A DNA stretch of 64,000 nt from Ancistrus triradiatus (Eukaryota > Chordata > Actinopteri > Siluriformes > Loricariidae): NCBI GenBank assembly GCA_025084515.1, contig JAJAGP010000016.1, forward strand, positions 186,001 through 250,000, written 5' to 3'. Position 1 is the stretch's first letter; each line of letters opens with the position of its first letter. This document shows, piece after piece, positions 27,901-32,760 of this stretch. The position numbers and the translations under genes are program-made. A model generated the notes under the pieces. It worked only from the letters and a program-made list of their open reading frames with translations, did no database searches and was not told the DNA's origin.

Positions 27901-29366
27901 TTGAATCACTGAACCACTCTACTGAATCGTGGGTCATGAATTGTGAATCGAGTTTTGGCTGGAACGAGTCCTGCATCTTGACTCATGCAAGTTTAAGCAA
28001 GTACACCAAGTGCTGAGCAAACAACGAGAACCAAGACAAGATTTTCTAGTCAAAATGTCCTCCATGTAAGATTAAAGGAAGACAAGCTTCAAGACTCTTC
28101 TCCATCCTGGCACCCAGGTGATGGAATGAACTTCCACTGGATGTCCGAATGTCTCTTGCTGTCTTCAAGAGGCGACTAAAGACTCGCCTCTTCACCCAAC
28201 ACTTAAGTGAATGAAACTGCATTAAGAAAAACAAACAAATAATGCTCTAGTCCAGATACGAGTAGGTTGTAGTTGGATTGTGTACTTGAGCTATTGTTTA
28301 CTTGTACTAATATGAGGTTCTATCTCCTAGGAAGATTACAAAACACTTCTGTAAGTCGCTCTGGATAAGGGCGTCTGCTAAATGCTGTAAATGTAAAATG
28401 TGTAGAGAACTGATTTTGACGAGTTCTGAGGTCGAGAACTGAGGTACAACTCTACGTGACTGTAGTGTGAGAGAAAACCAGAATATAAGGACTCCACACA
28501 GACAAAGTCCAGACTGTGAGTTGAACCCCACAACTTCGCAAGAGAGTAGGTACATCATTGCTCTTGTATATTATGAAGAAGCAAGAATATATCGCCTCTG
28601 GAATTTTCCAGGATCAAGGAACAAATATATACTGATTAGTCACATTATTCATCTAACATAAGAAGACTTTATTGTGAATAGGGCATGAACAGGGCACGTT
28701 GAGAGACACAGGGGAAAAAAAACAAACAAAAGAAGTTGTGACACCCATTGATCACAAACTTTGTGTTTATGAAGTGCATCATAATTTTCCCCAAAGCACT
28801 AAACATGACTTTTATATATATGATTATAGTAAATTGTGAGTCTGATTTGGTCCTCTGAAATGACTGTAATTCCTACATGGTTCACCTGATATACAATAAC
28901 CTCAACTCTGAACTGGCAATTTACATGGTATCCTGATAGTCACTGTTATTTTAAAAACCTATGTGCTGAAAGAGAGATTCAAAGCATCCAGAATCATGTC
29001 ACAATCCAACTACATGCCATGCATTTATTTGACAGTGTGCATTTTTGGCAACCTAAAGCAGCTGCTTCTGCCAAGAGCTTATCAGTTTTCCCTTTGAAAG
29101 TGGAACAATTAAAGAGAGTTTTAACCATCTCACTAACCATGTCCGTCCTTTAGCAAGGTGGAATTGAAATAAGGATACTTCCTCACTTCGACTAGTCACA
29201 GAGTTACACAAGGTTGTTAAGTCTGTGCAAATCACAACAGGCCTTTGTTTGTATCACATGATGTTAATTATGTCCTTTGTTCTATGTTGTGTCCTTTGTT
29301 TTAATCCAATTCTGTTCGGCTATGTGGAACACAGATTATCACTTTCACCTTTTAGCTGCCGAAACT

Positions 29367-29454
<88 letters not shown>

Positions 29455-32215
29455 TTGTACACAGACTCAGAACTTTCCATTGACATAAAATTACTGGGGC
29501 TATTTAATTCTACACCTGAACATCCACCCCAGCCTTAACCTCAGTAGCTGAAAGCAAACCTCTTGGCTCTTTTTGTTTTCAAAAGAATTTTGGGAGAAAC
29601 AACAAAACTTTCTTAATTATGTGAGCCAGAAAAAAGACCTCACAAGTTAAAAATGACAGACCTTTCTATGCTTGGTGACATTTGGTCCTCGCAATGACAT
29701 TTAAACCCGAACAGAGTTCCAGAGACCCCCGGTTTGATCCTGACTCTAATAGGGAGCTTGCATGTCCTCACCATGTCAATGTGGGTTTACTCTTGGTACT
29801 CTAGTCCCCTCACACTTTAAAAGACATGTGTTAGGACAAATGGTCACAACTGTGAGCGTGTTTGACTAGAATTGATGTAATCATGCTCCTGTCACAAACA
29901 GCCATCGATGCTGATGGGATGTAAAATAAATTCATTAACAAACAAAACATAAATACAGAGGCATAAATAGGTGCCCAACAGTCAAAAAGACACACTGGTT
30001 TTGGAATCAAAATCTAAGATTGTTTTACTGTAAAAACACCTAACAATATTGAGTTGTATTGTGTGTGGATTGGAAATGTGTGTGTGTGTGAGACAGTGTT
30101 TACATCTAAGGTCTGGATTTCAGCTGCTCGGCCATACATGCCTTTCATACTGGCCTGGAATCCCAGGAGTGTCTATGATGCCCCTACACTGAATAACATT
30201 AACCATTTGTTTGTATCTACATGGCATCTGTCCACTCGATCATGCTCACGCCCAAAAATAAACCAACAAGTTATTATAATTATCGTGATTCTGGTCTCAT
30301 CACTGCTTTATATAACATCAAAGACAACTGTTGAGGACTTCTAAGAGGTTAAATGAAGTATGCCAATAGATGCCATTTGTTCAATATGTTCTCCATAATG
30401 ATCAGATGTAAGCCTAAAGAGGCAAGATTATGTAGCGATGTCACTTATCATTCAGCATTGTTTATTTATTCCCCAGAGACCACATTCAAAAGCAGGGACC
30501 AAAATGTGACATGACTAGTGTTTGTAACACCGATATGGAACCTTCCCATCACCTCTCACCTGAGGAGCCCAGAAAGTAGCGCTCTAGGACTGAACCAAAG
30601 CCAGAGGGGTTGTCCTTCAGGTCACTGACTGTGAAGGGCTGCATTGAAACATCCGCATCATTTATTGGCCATCTCTGTGACCGCATGCTGCCCCCGCCAT
30701 ACCACGACACGTTCATCATGGAGAAGCAATCCTGGAAAAGAACAATTGTGCATCTGGATCATTTTGCAAACTTCCTTGTGGATTTGTGTAAAGTTTTATT
30801 TTGAATGGTGGAATTTAGAATTTAGGATTTGTTTTGGGTTTTTTTTGTTTGTGATTACCCTGCCTTCTCACCAGGCACCAGTGGTGTGCAAGCCTGGGCA
30901 CATGACAGGGCATTACTTTTGTGGGTAGAGAATGTACAAAAGGAAGGGATTAAGCTCTGAAAATGTTTAACTACTTTGTCACTACTTTGGGATTAAGTCC
31001 TGGCATCACACAGAGAGATCTGGACCAGGGGTGTCACAGTTTGGGAAATAGCAGAACTGAGTATAACTAGATAAAATGGCCATGAAGTGTCCCAGACTGC
31101 CTTTTTCATTTTAGAGAGAGAAGAGAAAACCATGGAGAGTCTATTTGCACAGAGAAAAAAATGAATGCAGCACCCCTGATCTGGTCATATGTCACAGGAA
31201 TCTTAATTTGACATAAATTAAAATTGACACTACTTCTTACGAAGTCCACTGCAAATGTGCTCAACTTTTTCCGTTACTACATTGTCACACATGGTTTTCT
31301 GAAAAGTAGCATTGTTATAAATTGTTATTAGTAATAGACATAAATGGTTTCTACTCTGTTACTTTATCACAAGGAAAGGGAGGTGAAATTGAAGTCCAAA
31401 TGGAGTTGGCTAGGGCAGCGCAGGGATGCAGCTACAGGACCATCAAAGCAAGCATTAGCTGAGCCGCTGAGCACTGAGTCTGCCTCTGAAAGCTGCCTAG
31501 CTGAATTATGAAAATGAACATTATATATGTTTTTAACTTCTTTCTGCATCTTTCATTAGACGTCTGGTCAAGAAAATCATTCAAGTGCATTCATTTGTGT
31601 ATTTATTGATTTATTAATTAATTGCCTGGGTTCTTCCTAGTCTTTTTCTTTAACATGGACCCTTGGATCCATGTTAAAGAAATACTGATAGGCTAATGTT
31701 GTTCTGACACTATATCTACATGTCCATTGCGCATGCAGTTATACCTTGAGCTCTACGGTGCAGTGCATGGGCGTCCAAGTCATGCTGTAACACTCAGTCC
31801 CGGTCTCGTCTCCTGCTTCCACAGAGATCCTCACGTCGGCCACCGAGTCCCACGTGTAGCAGAACTCGGTCTTGTTAAGCCAGCAGAGGTTGCGCACGAA
31901 CGGCACATCGGCGTCTGTGCTTCCTGCATGACCCACGTCGATCTGCACGAAGGTCTTCTCTTCTGTGAGCGTCTGCACCACCAGCGAGTGCGTCCTGCGC
32001 TCCCACACCAGCCCACTGAAGCTGCCCTTCAGGATCCAGTTCTTGTTGGGCTGGTCCACCACTTGCCAGTAAATGATACCGATTGTCATCACGAAGAAAA
32101 CGGCCACGCCGAGGCAAGCCACTGCCCCCTTCCACGTCTCGTTCATCTCTTTGAGCCCCGTGTCCCATGTTACCTCCGGGATGGGACTCGGGTTCCTGGT
32201 TCGCCCGTGCGGCAT
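1303..32215 (-). CDS. GH31-like type II membrane protein, MYORG / SITS-binding protein family (7 exons, 3-prime end off window)
   Basis: Seven exons join in phase: 32215-31745, 30731-30560, 12369-12162, 12022-11872, 2198-2004, 1900-1650 and 1439-1303, giving 528 residues plus one base of the next codon. The start is the ATG at 32215 (MPHGRTRN); upstream in-frame codons lack an ATG. Residues 1-30 look cytosolic, about 31-50 (AVACLGVAVFFVMTIGIIYW) form a single membrane anchor, and the rest should be lumenal or extracellular, with sequons at NKT, NVS, NIS and NIT. The beta-sandwich part includes WYGGGSM and GSVLERYFLGSS; the barrel part includes LPSGPEA, MEYVMLEGGEGNP and LLGYNFFIPDVVG. From memory, the order matches MYORG and more closely the SITS-binding protein. 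The region after IPDVVG, roughly the last quarter, lies left of position 1. Introns 2 (about 18 kb) and 4 (about 9.7 kb) are packed with transposons. Nucleophile and acid/base positions are Glu and Ala, so glycosidase activity is doubtful. Confidence 0.85.
1650..1900 (-). CDS. GH31-like gene exon 6 (nucleophile-loop region)
   Basis: Encodes residues 400-482 and two bases of 483. It starts YRGKYCVKLNITNTEATSWF after the acceptor ATTAACTCAG, then LGMEYVMLEGGEGNPVEEQA and DNAIVSAGTR. In active GH31 relatives the strand corresponding to YVMLEGGE carries the nucleophile Asp (FKFDAGE in MYORG from memory); here Glu438 occupies it. Donor ACAAG then GTATGG. Confidence 0.86.
2004..2198 (-). CDS. GH31-like gene exon 5 (barrel)
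   Basis: Encodes residues 335-399 in phase 0 at both ends. It begins DHDYHSGRRR after a CCTGCAG acceptor and contains VKLLNISVTLTPYISVDS and YWLGLPSGPEARL. The donor is CTG then GTATAT. The basic run RRRTSKR near its start lies where family members vary. Confidence 0.84.
2199..3229. other. Intron 4 of the GH31-like gene, no gene seen
   Basis: AT-rich sequence between exon 5 and the palindromic repeat. It holds short A-rich tracts such as (AAAC)n near 2722 and 3285. I see no exon, RNA gene or clear mobile element. Confidence 0.6.
3230..4290. mobile_element. Palindromic CCAGCAT/ATGCTGG-rich element interrupted by a SINE
   Basis: The stretch is dense in ACCAGCA and its complement TGCTGGT. Its right part forms an imperfect inverted repeat: AGGGCCTGGCTGCACAACAC (from about 4086) faces its complement ending near 4275, and GGAATCCGGTATGCTGG (from 4158) faces its complement ending near 4252. 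Such hairpin-forming short elements are common in fish genomes. The SINE at 3762-3966 lies inside it. Confidence 0.55.
3762..3966 (+). mobile_element. tRNA-derived SINE with CTCTGGATAAGGGCGTCTGC tail, copy at 3.8 kb
   Basis: Box A-like CCTAGTGGTTAAGGTACTGG and box B GGGTTCAAATCCC give a tRNA-like head. A body containing TTGAGCAAGACCCTTAACCC follows, then the tail GACGCTCTGGATAAGAGCG and a short (AAATGT)n end. At least six other full or partial copies occur in the window. Confidence 0.85.
4291..8723. other. Intron 4 of the GH31-like gene, no gene seen
   Basis: About 4.4 kb of AT-rich sequence. Several open frames of 60-123 codons occur here (for example 4886-5251 and 7495-7866), but none shows a recognisable domain. 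Exons 4 and 5 already join in phase and in family order, so no missing exon is expected. Confidence 0.6.
9019..10885 (+). pseudogene. Tc1-family transposase, interrupted and frameshifted
   Basis: The frame starts MRRTLQPT at 9019, is broken by the LINE, resumes at 9890 with QVVQLIHDGTSMRAVARRFA (first helix-turn-helix) and runs to a frameshift near 10480. The second part runs to the TGA ending at 10885. The DDE motifs are all readable: FTDESRF, LLMQDNARPH and SPDLNPIEHIWD. The C-terminus is GGHTQY. One short deletion around 10478 and the LINE insertion are the only major lesions, so this is a fairly young copy. It cannot make a protein as it stands. Confidence 0.88.
9046..9890 (+). mobile_element. 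LINE 3-prime end (ORF C-terminus plus 3-prime UTR) inserted in Tc1
   Basis: Begins with a frame reading RLKTYLFTQAFD then a stop, the typical last residues of fish L2/CR1/Rex-type LINE ORFs. It continues through a GC-richer UTR and ends in AAAGCGCTATATAAATAAAT followed by a CTGACTCGACTTGACTTGAC tail. Severe 5-prime truncation is usual for LINE copies. Related fragments lie at 26235-26470 and 35535-36180. Clade assignment is uncertain. Confidence 0.7.
11140..11871. other. Intron 4 of the GH31-like gene, no gene seen
   Basis: Unique-looking AT-rich sequence between the Tc1 element and exon 4. It starts with a short TATGTATGT run. I see nothing else to annotate. Confidence 0.6.
11872..12022 (-). 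CDS. GH31-like gene exon 4
   Basis: Encodes the end of Arg284 and residues 285-334: LPFWKLPDNF, KIEKELRTFSNRLKRHHLGEG and NLDEHSTSLLSNM. The acceptor is ATTGTTAAG and the donor ATG then GTGGGT, phase 0. The family has at this place the first barrel strands and a helix before the active-site loops. Confidence 0.84.
12162..12369 (-). CDS. GH31-like gene exon 3
   Basis: Encodes residues 215-283 and two bases of 284. It contains VAPHIPLHLGVES and YTVCVGQDVKTVHQDF, like the segment just before the GH31 barrel. The acceptor is TTTTTTAAAAG, whose pyrimidine tract is interrupted by four A, so it may be weak. The donor is AAG then GTAAAT. Phase joins exon 2 (split Gly) and exon 4 (split Arg). Confidence 0.84.
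12370..13233. other. Intron 2 of the GH31-like gene, no gene seen
   Basis: AT-rich intron sequence between exon 3 and a Tc1 insertion. No recognisable coding or RNA feature. Confidence 0.6.
13418..14448 (-). pseudogene. Tc1-family transposase pseudogene, copy A
   Basis: Reads from ATA GCC AAG ACC near 14448, where the start ATG of sister copies has become ATA. It passes two helix-turn-helix segments, the DDE motifs SDETKIE, FQHDNDPKHTA and SPGLSPIENLW (second Asp region altered to PGLSP), and ends at the stop at 13418-13420. Frames shift near 13800-13930, where two open frames overlap. It also carries an in-frame 11-bp tandem expansion at 14225-14270. Non-functional. Confidence 0.85.
14225..14270 (-). 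repeat. 11-bp tandem repeat inside transposase, about 4 copies
   Basis: Units of the type TCTTGCATGGA repeat about four times with single changes. Sister copies at 20035 and 36745 have one unit. Three extra units add 33 bases, so the frame is kept. Confidence 0.85.
14691..16399. other. Intron 2 of the GH31-like gene, degraded repeat fragments, no gene seen
   Basis: Mostly AT-rich. 15470-15600 resembles the tail region of the GGCGACACAGTGG-type SINE (CCCTACTTACCCTGGTCAGGG, GGACAGGACACCAGTCCAG). A CA microsatellite follows. No exon recognised. Confidence 0.5.
15940..15994 (+). repeat. (CA)n microsatellite with one interruption
   Basis: About 55 bases of CA dinucleotides broken once by CAGACA near 15973. 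Confidence 0.97.
16400..16625 (-). pseudogene. Tc1/mariner transposase C-terminal remnant
   Basis: The minus strand reads FPPQSPDLNTIKHFMGPLQT, then VTSQDAVFEFCESSWGIIND and KLVESMTAR. This is the third catalytic motif (PDLNxIxH) and the C-terminal helices of a Tc1-like transposase. Glu in the expected PIEH position is Lys. N-terminal parts are absent. Confidence 0.75.
16757..17275 (+). mobile_element. Tc1-like element remnant, 5-prime part, split by a SINE
   Basis: Starts GCACTTTATTAGGACCACTG and continues through CAATCATGTGGCAGCAGTTC and GACCATGGCATGATGTTTGG. After the SINE it resumes with a helix region ending AGATGGGCTACAAC. It is the same family as the element at 48780-50255, but only the N-terminal third is present. 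Confidence 0.7.
16997..17190 (+). mobile_element. tRNA-derived SINE copy inserted in Tc1 remnant
   Basis: GTGGTAGCCTAGTGGGTAAG, box B GGGTTCAAATCCC and tail GTCGCTCTGGATAAGGGCG are all present. The flanks belong to one Tc1 remnant, so the SINE came later. Confidence 0.88.
17276..19745. other. Intron 2 of the GH31-like gene, no gene seen
   Basis: About 2.5 kb without recognised exon, RNA gene or mobile element. Sequence is AT-rich and appears single-copy within the window. Confidence 0.55.
19746..20925 (+). mobile_element. Tc1-like transposon, CAGTGGGGCAAAAAAGTATT family, copy B (both ends truncated)
   Basis: Begins just inside the inverted repeat at CCACTGATTGTGCAAATTCT. The 5-prime UTR is shortened, jumping from ATGAGAGACTAAATGAGAA straight to the start codon. 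It ends in AAATCCTACAATGTTATTTC near 20925. Compared with copy A, several hundred bases of leader are missing. Confidence 0.85.
19846..20836 (+). pseudogene. Tc1-family transposase pseudogene, copy B
   Basis: Starts MAKTKELSKDTRKKIVDLHQ, keeps both helix-turn-helix parts up to about 20190, then shifts frame repeatedly. The last third has FQHDNDPKHTTRATK followed by a stop in place of the usual Trp. The final stop is at 20834-20836 after VTKY. Several frameshifts and stops make it dead. Confidence 0.85.
20985..21094 (+). mobile_element. SINE tail fragment, GGCGACACAGTGG type
   Basis: GGCTAGGCACCGGCTCTCCT and GATAAGCAGGTAAAGAAAATG followed by (AATG)n match, in opposite orientation, the tail of the copy at 741-1108. 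Confidence 0.65.
21240..22590 (+). mobile_element. Degenerate mariner/Tc1-type DNA transposon
   Basis: The right part carries transposase-like stretches around 21815-22330: GGGTTGTCTCACTGCCCTTG, ATGGCAGCATTAATGTAGAA, TTTTTCAACAGACAATGCAAA and CCCCAATAGAGAATGTATGG. The last two correspond to the QxDNA and PIENVW catalytic motifs of the superfamily. The ends carry GGCCTGTAGTACTTTCC on the left and GGCCTGAAATGCAAGAAAGG on the right. Many stops. Confidence 0.65.
22606..22745 (+). mobile_element. SINE head, GGCGACACAGTGG type
   Basis: GGCAGCACAGTGGTTGAGTC (box A region) and AGTTCAATTCCGACC (box B region), then GTGTGGAGTTTCCATGTTC. The tail is missing. Confidence 0.65.
22746..23189. other. Intron 2 of the GH31-like gene, no gene seen
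   Basis: Pyrimidine-rich sequence (CTGCTCTCCTGCTCCACCC and similar). Possibly a worn repeat, but I cannot name it. Confidence 0.4.
23190..23560 (+). mobile_element. Tc1-like element with large internal deletion
   Basis: The first half, GGCCAGATGACTGGGTCAGA to CCACAAATTGCTGGAAAAG, is the transposase N-terminal region. It then joins directly to a C-terminal region, GATGTGGTGGACAAAAAAGT to AGATCTTGTGGAATCCATACC. The whole catalytic middle is gone, as in internally deleted, non-autonomous copies. Confidence 0.7.
23561..24344. other. Intron 2 of the GH31-like gene, no gene seen
   Basis: AT-rich. 24000-24075 (CTGGTGGTGCCTTCTGACAG, CATGCAGACACAATTGGTTG) resembles 16632-16695, so a short dispersed repeat is present at both places. 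No exon recognised. Confidence 0.5.
24345..25930 (+). mobile_element. Tc1-like transposon (AAAGTTTGTGAACCCTTTAG type)
   Basis: The right end reads GGGTTCACAAACTTTCAAGC then ACCACTG followed by TA at 25931. The left end has AGTGAACCCTTTAGAAGTTT but lacks the outermost bases. Between them lies a full-length but mutated transposase gene. Confidence 0.87.
24678..25710 (+). pseudogene. Tc1-family transposase pseudogene (24.7 kb)
   Basis: Starts MERTMEISEELRIRVVDAHQ at 24678 and reads well through both helix-turn-helix parts (HQSTVRQIVYKW, GRPTKITPRA) to about residue 130. It shifts frame near 25040 and again near 25120, 25230 and 25455. DDE remnants appear as WMDDTKN, QQDNAP and DLNPMECLW in different frames. 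The C-terminus reads LAAVIAAQGGHTRY and stops at 25708-25710. Dead copy. Confidence 0.86.
25931..26234. other. Intron 2 of the GH31-like gene, no gene seen
   Basis: About 300 AT-rich bases between a Tc1 end and a LINE tail. Nothing recognised. Confidence 0.5.
26235..26470 (+). mobile_element. LINE 3-prime UTR fragment, same family as 9046-9890
   Basis: GGATTTATCATCTACGCCGC, CCAAGGAGGTTGGGTCCC and AAAAGCGCTATATAAATAGA, with a TCTGACTTGACTT end, match the last third of the LINE piece inside the Tc1 at 9 kb. Confidence 0.8.
26471..27228. other. Intron 2 of the GH31-like gene, no gene seen
   Basis: AT-rich sequence. The end (27110-27220: GGGCAATGGGCATCCAGAGCC, ACACACTCACACTGGGACAC) resembles the body of the GGCGACACAGTGG-type SINE. 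Confidence 0.5.
27229..28453 (+). mobile_element. CAGTGGTACCTCGGTTCTCG inverted-repeat element, copy 1, with LINE insertion
   Basis: The left end CAGTGGTACCTCGGTTCTCG follows TA (27227-27228). The right end is GGTCGAGAACTGAGGTAC, worn after that. Internal sequence is shared with 50697-51441 and 53812-54508 (for example GAATAATGTAAATTGAATGA and ATTAACACAAAGC). The ends resemble Tigger/pogo-type elements. There is no transposase, so it is non-autonomous. A 343-base LINE piece was inserted at 28059. Confidence 0.75.
28059..28401 (+). mobile_element. LINE ORF C-terminus plus tail shared with the SINE
   Basis: A frame with one stop reads SRLFSILAPR, then WNELPLDVRMSLAVFKRRLK and TRLFTQHLSE. This is the usual C-terminus of L2/CR1/Rex-like LINE ORFs. 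It ends in GTAAGTCGCTCTGGATAAGG, GCGTCTGCTAAATGCTGTAA, the same tail as the tRNA-SINEs here. AAAATGT is repeated just before and at the end, a likely target duplication. Confidence 0.8.
28454..30559. other. Intron 2 of the GH31-like gene, microsatellite and worn repeats, no gene seen
   Basis: Contains a CA microsatellite. 29715-29935 (GAGACCCCCGGTTTGATCC, GGGAGCTTGCATGTCCTC) resembles a GGCGACACAGTGG-type SINE body. Open frames such as 30054-30344 show no family resemblance. Confidence 0.5.
29371..29452 (+). repeat. (CA)n microsatellite, about 41 units
   Basis: Uninterrupted AC dinucleotides for 82 bases. Likely polymorphic in length. Confidence 0.98.
30560..30731 (-). CDS. GH31-like gene exon 2 (N-terminal beta-sandwich)
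   Basis: Encodes residues 158-214 and the first base of 215. It follows a TTTTCCAG acceptor and ends before GTGAGAGG. Visible motifs are NVSWYGGGSM, QRWPIND and GSVLERYFLGSS. In MYORG the equivalent region, as I recall it, reads WYGGAEM ... QHWPI ... FGGILERYWLSS. Confidence 0.87.
30741..31744. other. Intron 1 of the GH31-like gene, no gene seen
   Basis: Short intron between exons 1 and 2, AT-rich, without recognised mobile elements apart from the hairpin near exon 1. Confidence 0.6.
31645..31682. repeat. Perfect 15-bp inverted repeat with 8-base loop
   Basis: Arms TTTCTTTAACATGGA (31645-31659) and TCCATGTTAAAGAAA (31668-31682), 60-odd bases inside intron 1 from the exon-1 donor. It would form a stem in the pre-mRNA. 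Function unknown. Confidence 0.9.
31745..32215 (-). CDS. GH31-like gene exon 1: cytosolic tail, membrane anchor, start of ectodomain
   Basis: Encodes residues 1-157. It contains the short basic tail, the WDTGLKEMNETWKG stretch, the anchor and the following WQVVDQPNKNWILKG. The exon ends at AAG before a GTATAA donor, phase 0. The opposite strand has a long open frame here, which I take as a shadow of this GC-rich exon. The longer frame to 32269 would need a GTG start, so the internal ATG in TCCGACATGCCG is preferred. Confidence 0.85.
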
Positions 32216-32760
32216 GTCGGAATCGGATCCAATCAGGTCTAATCGATTGGGAAGCCCACAGAAATCCACGCAAGTCTCATCGTGTCATGTTTTGACCGCA
32301 AAAAAGTTGTTATATTTCTCTTGGTTGTCTTATCTGTCACACCATGCATGCGTAGATAAAAAGCCGATAACAGAATAAGTTAAGAGTGACAGAAGTGAGC
32401 GCAGAGGAGTGAACAGCCTGAGATTTGGCAGCGGTCTCTGCGACCGGGTTTCCAAGCCGCGTTATTTGCTTGCCCTGCACTTTTCGCATGAGTCTGACGT
32501 AACCGTGAAGCTCTTCTTCAGAAAAGGTGGAGGAGAGAGAGGAATAAGTGGTGCCAGAAGATTTAGAAATCTTATGTCCAGCTAACTACTGTAGGGCGAC
32601 CGGATAAATAACTCCAAAGTGAACCACGCTCAAAACCGGGCAATGCGCTCTCTCCAAAGCGCATTTGGTTTGGTGCGCTTTGCAAAGGCGTTTTCACACC
32701 TTATTAACCTAAAGAACGCACGCCATGATATTATAACGCTCTACACACCTAAATGGGTCT
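32216..32760 (-). promoter_or_regulatory. 5-prime flank of the GH31-like gene, probable leader and promoter area
   Basis: The region upstream of the ATG at 32215 is richer in G+C and CpG (GCGACCGGG, CCGCGTT, GGGCGACCGG) than the surrounding AT-rich sequence. This suits a leader exon and promoter. No TATA box or defined factor site could be assigned with confidence. Inference from position and composition only. Confidence 0.35.

Noticed and set aside
31727..32242. 171-codon plus-strand open frame, plus a 132-codon frame on minus frame 2
   Set aside because: Both overlap GH31-like exon 1, whose protein has a membrane anchor, family resemblance and working splice sites. The others are shadows of GC-rich coding sequence.
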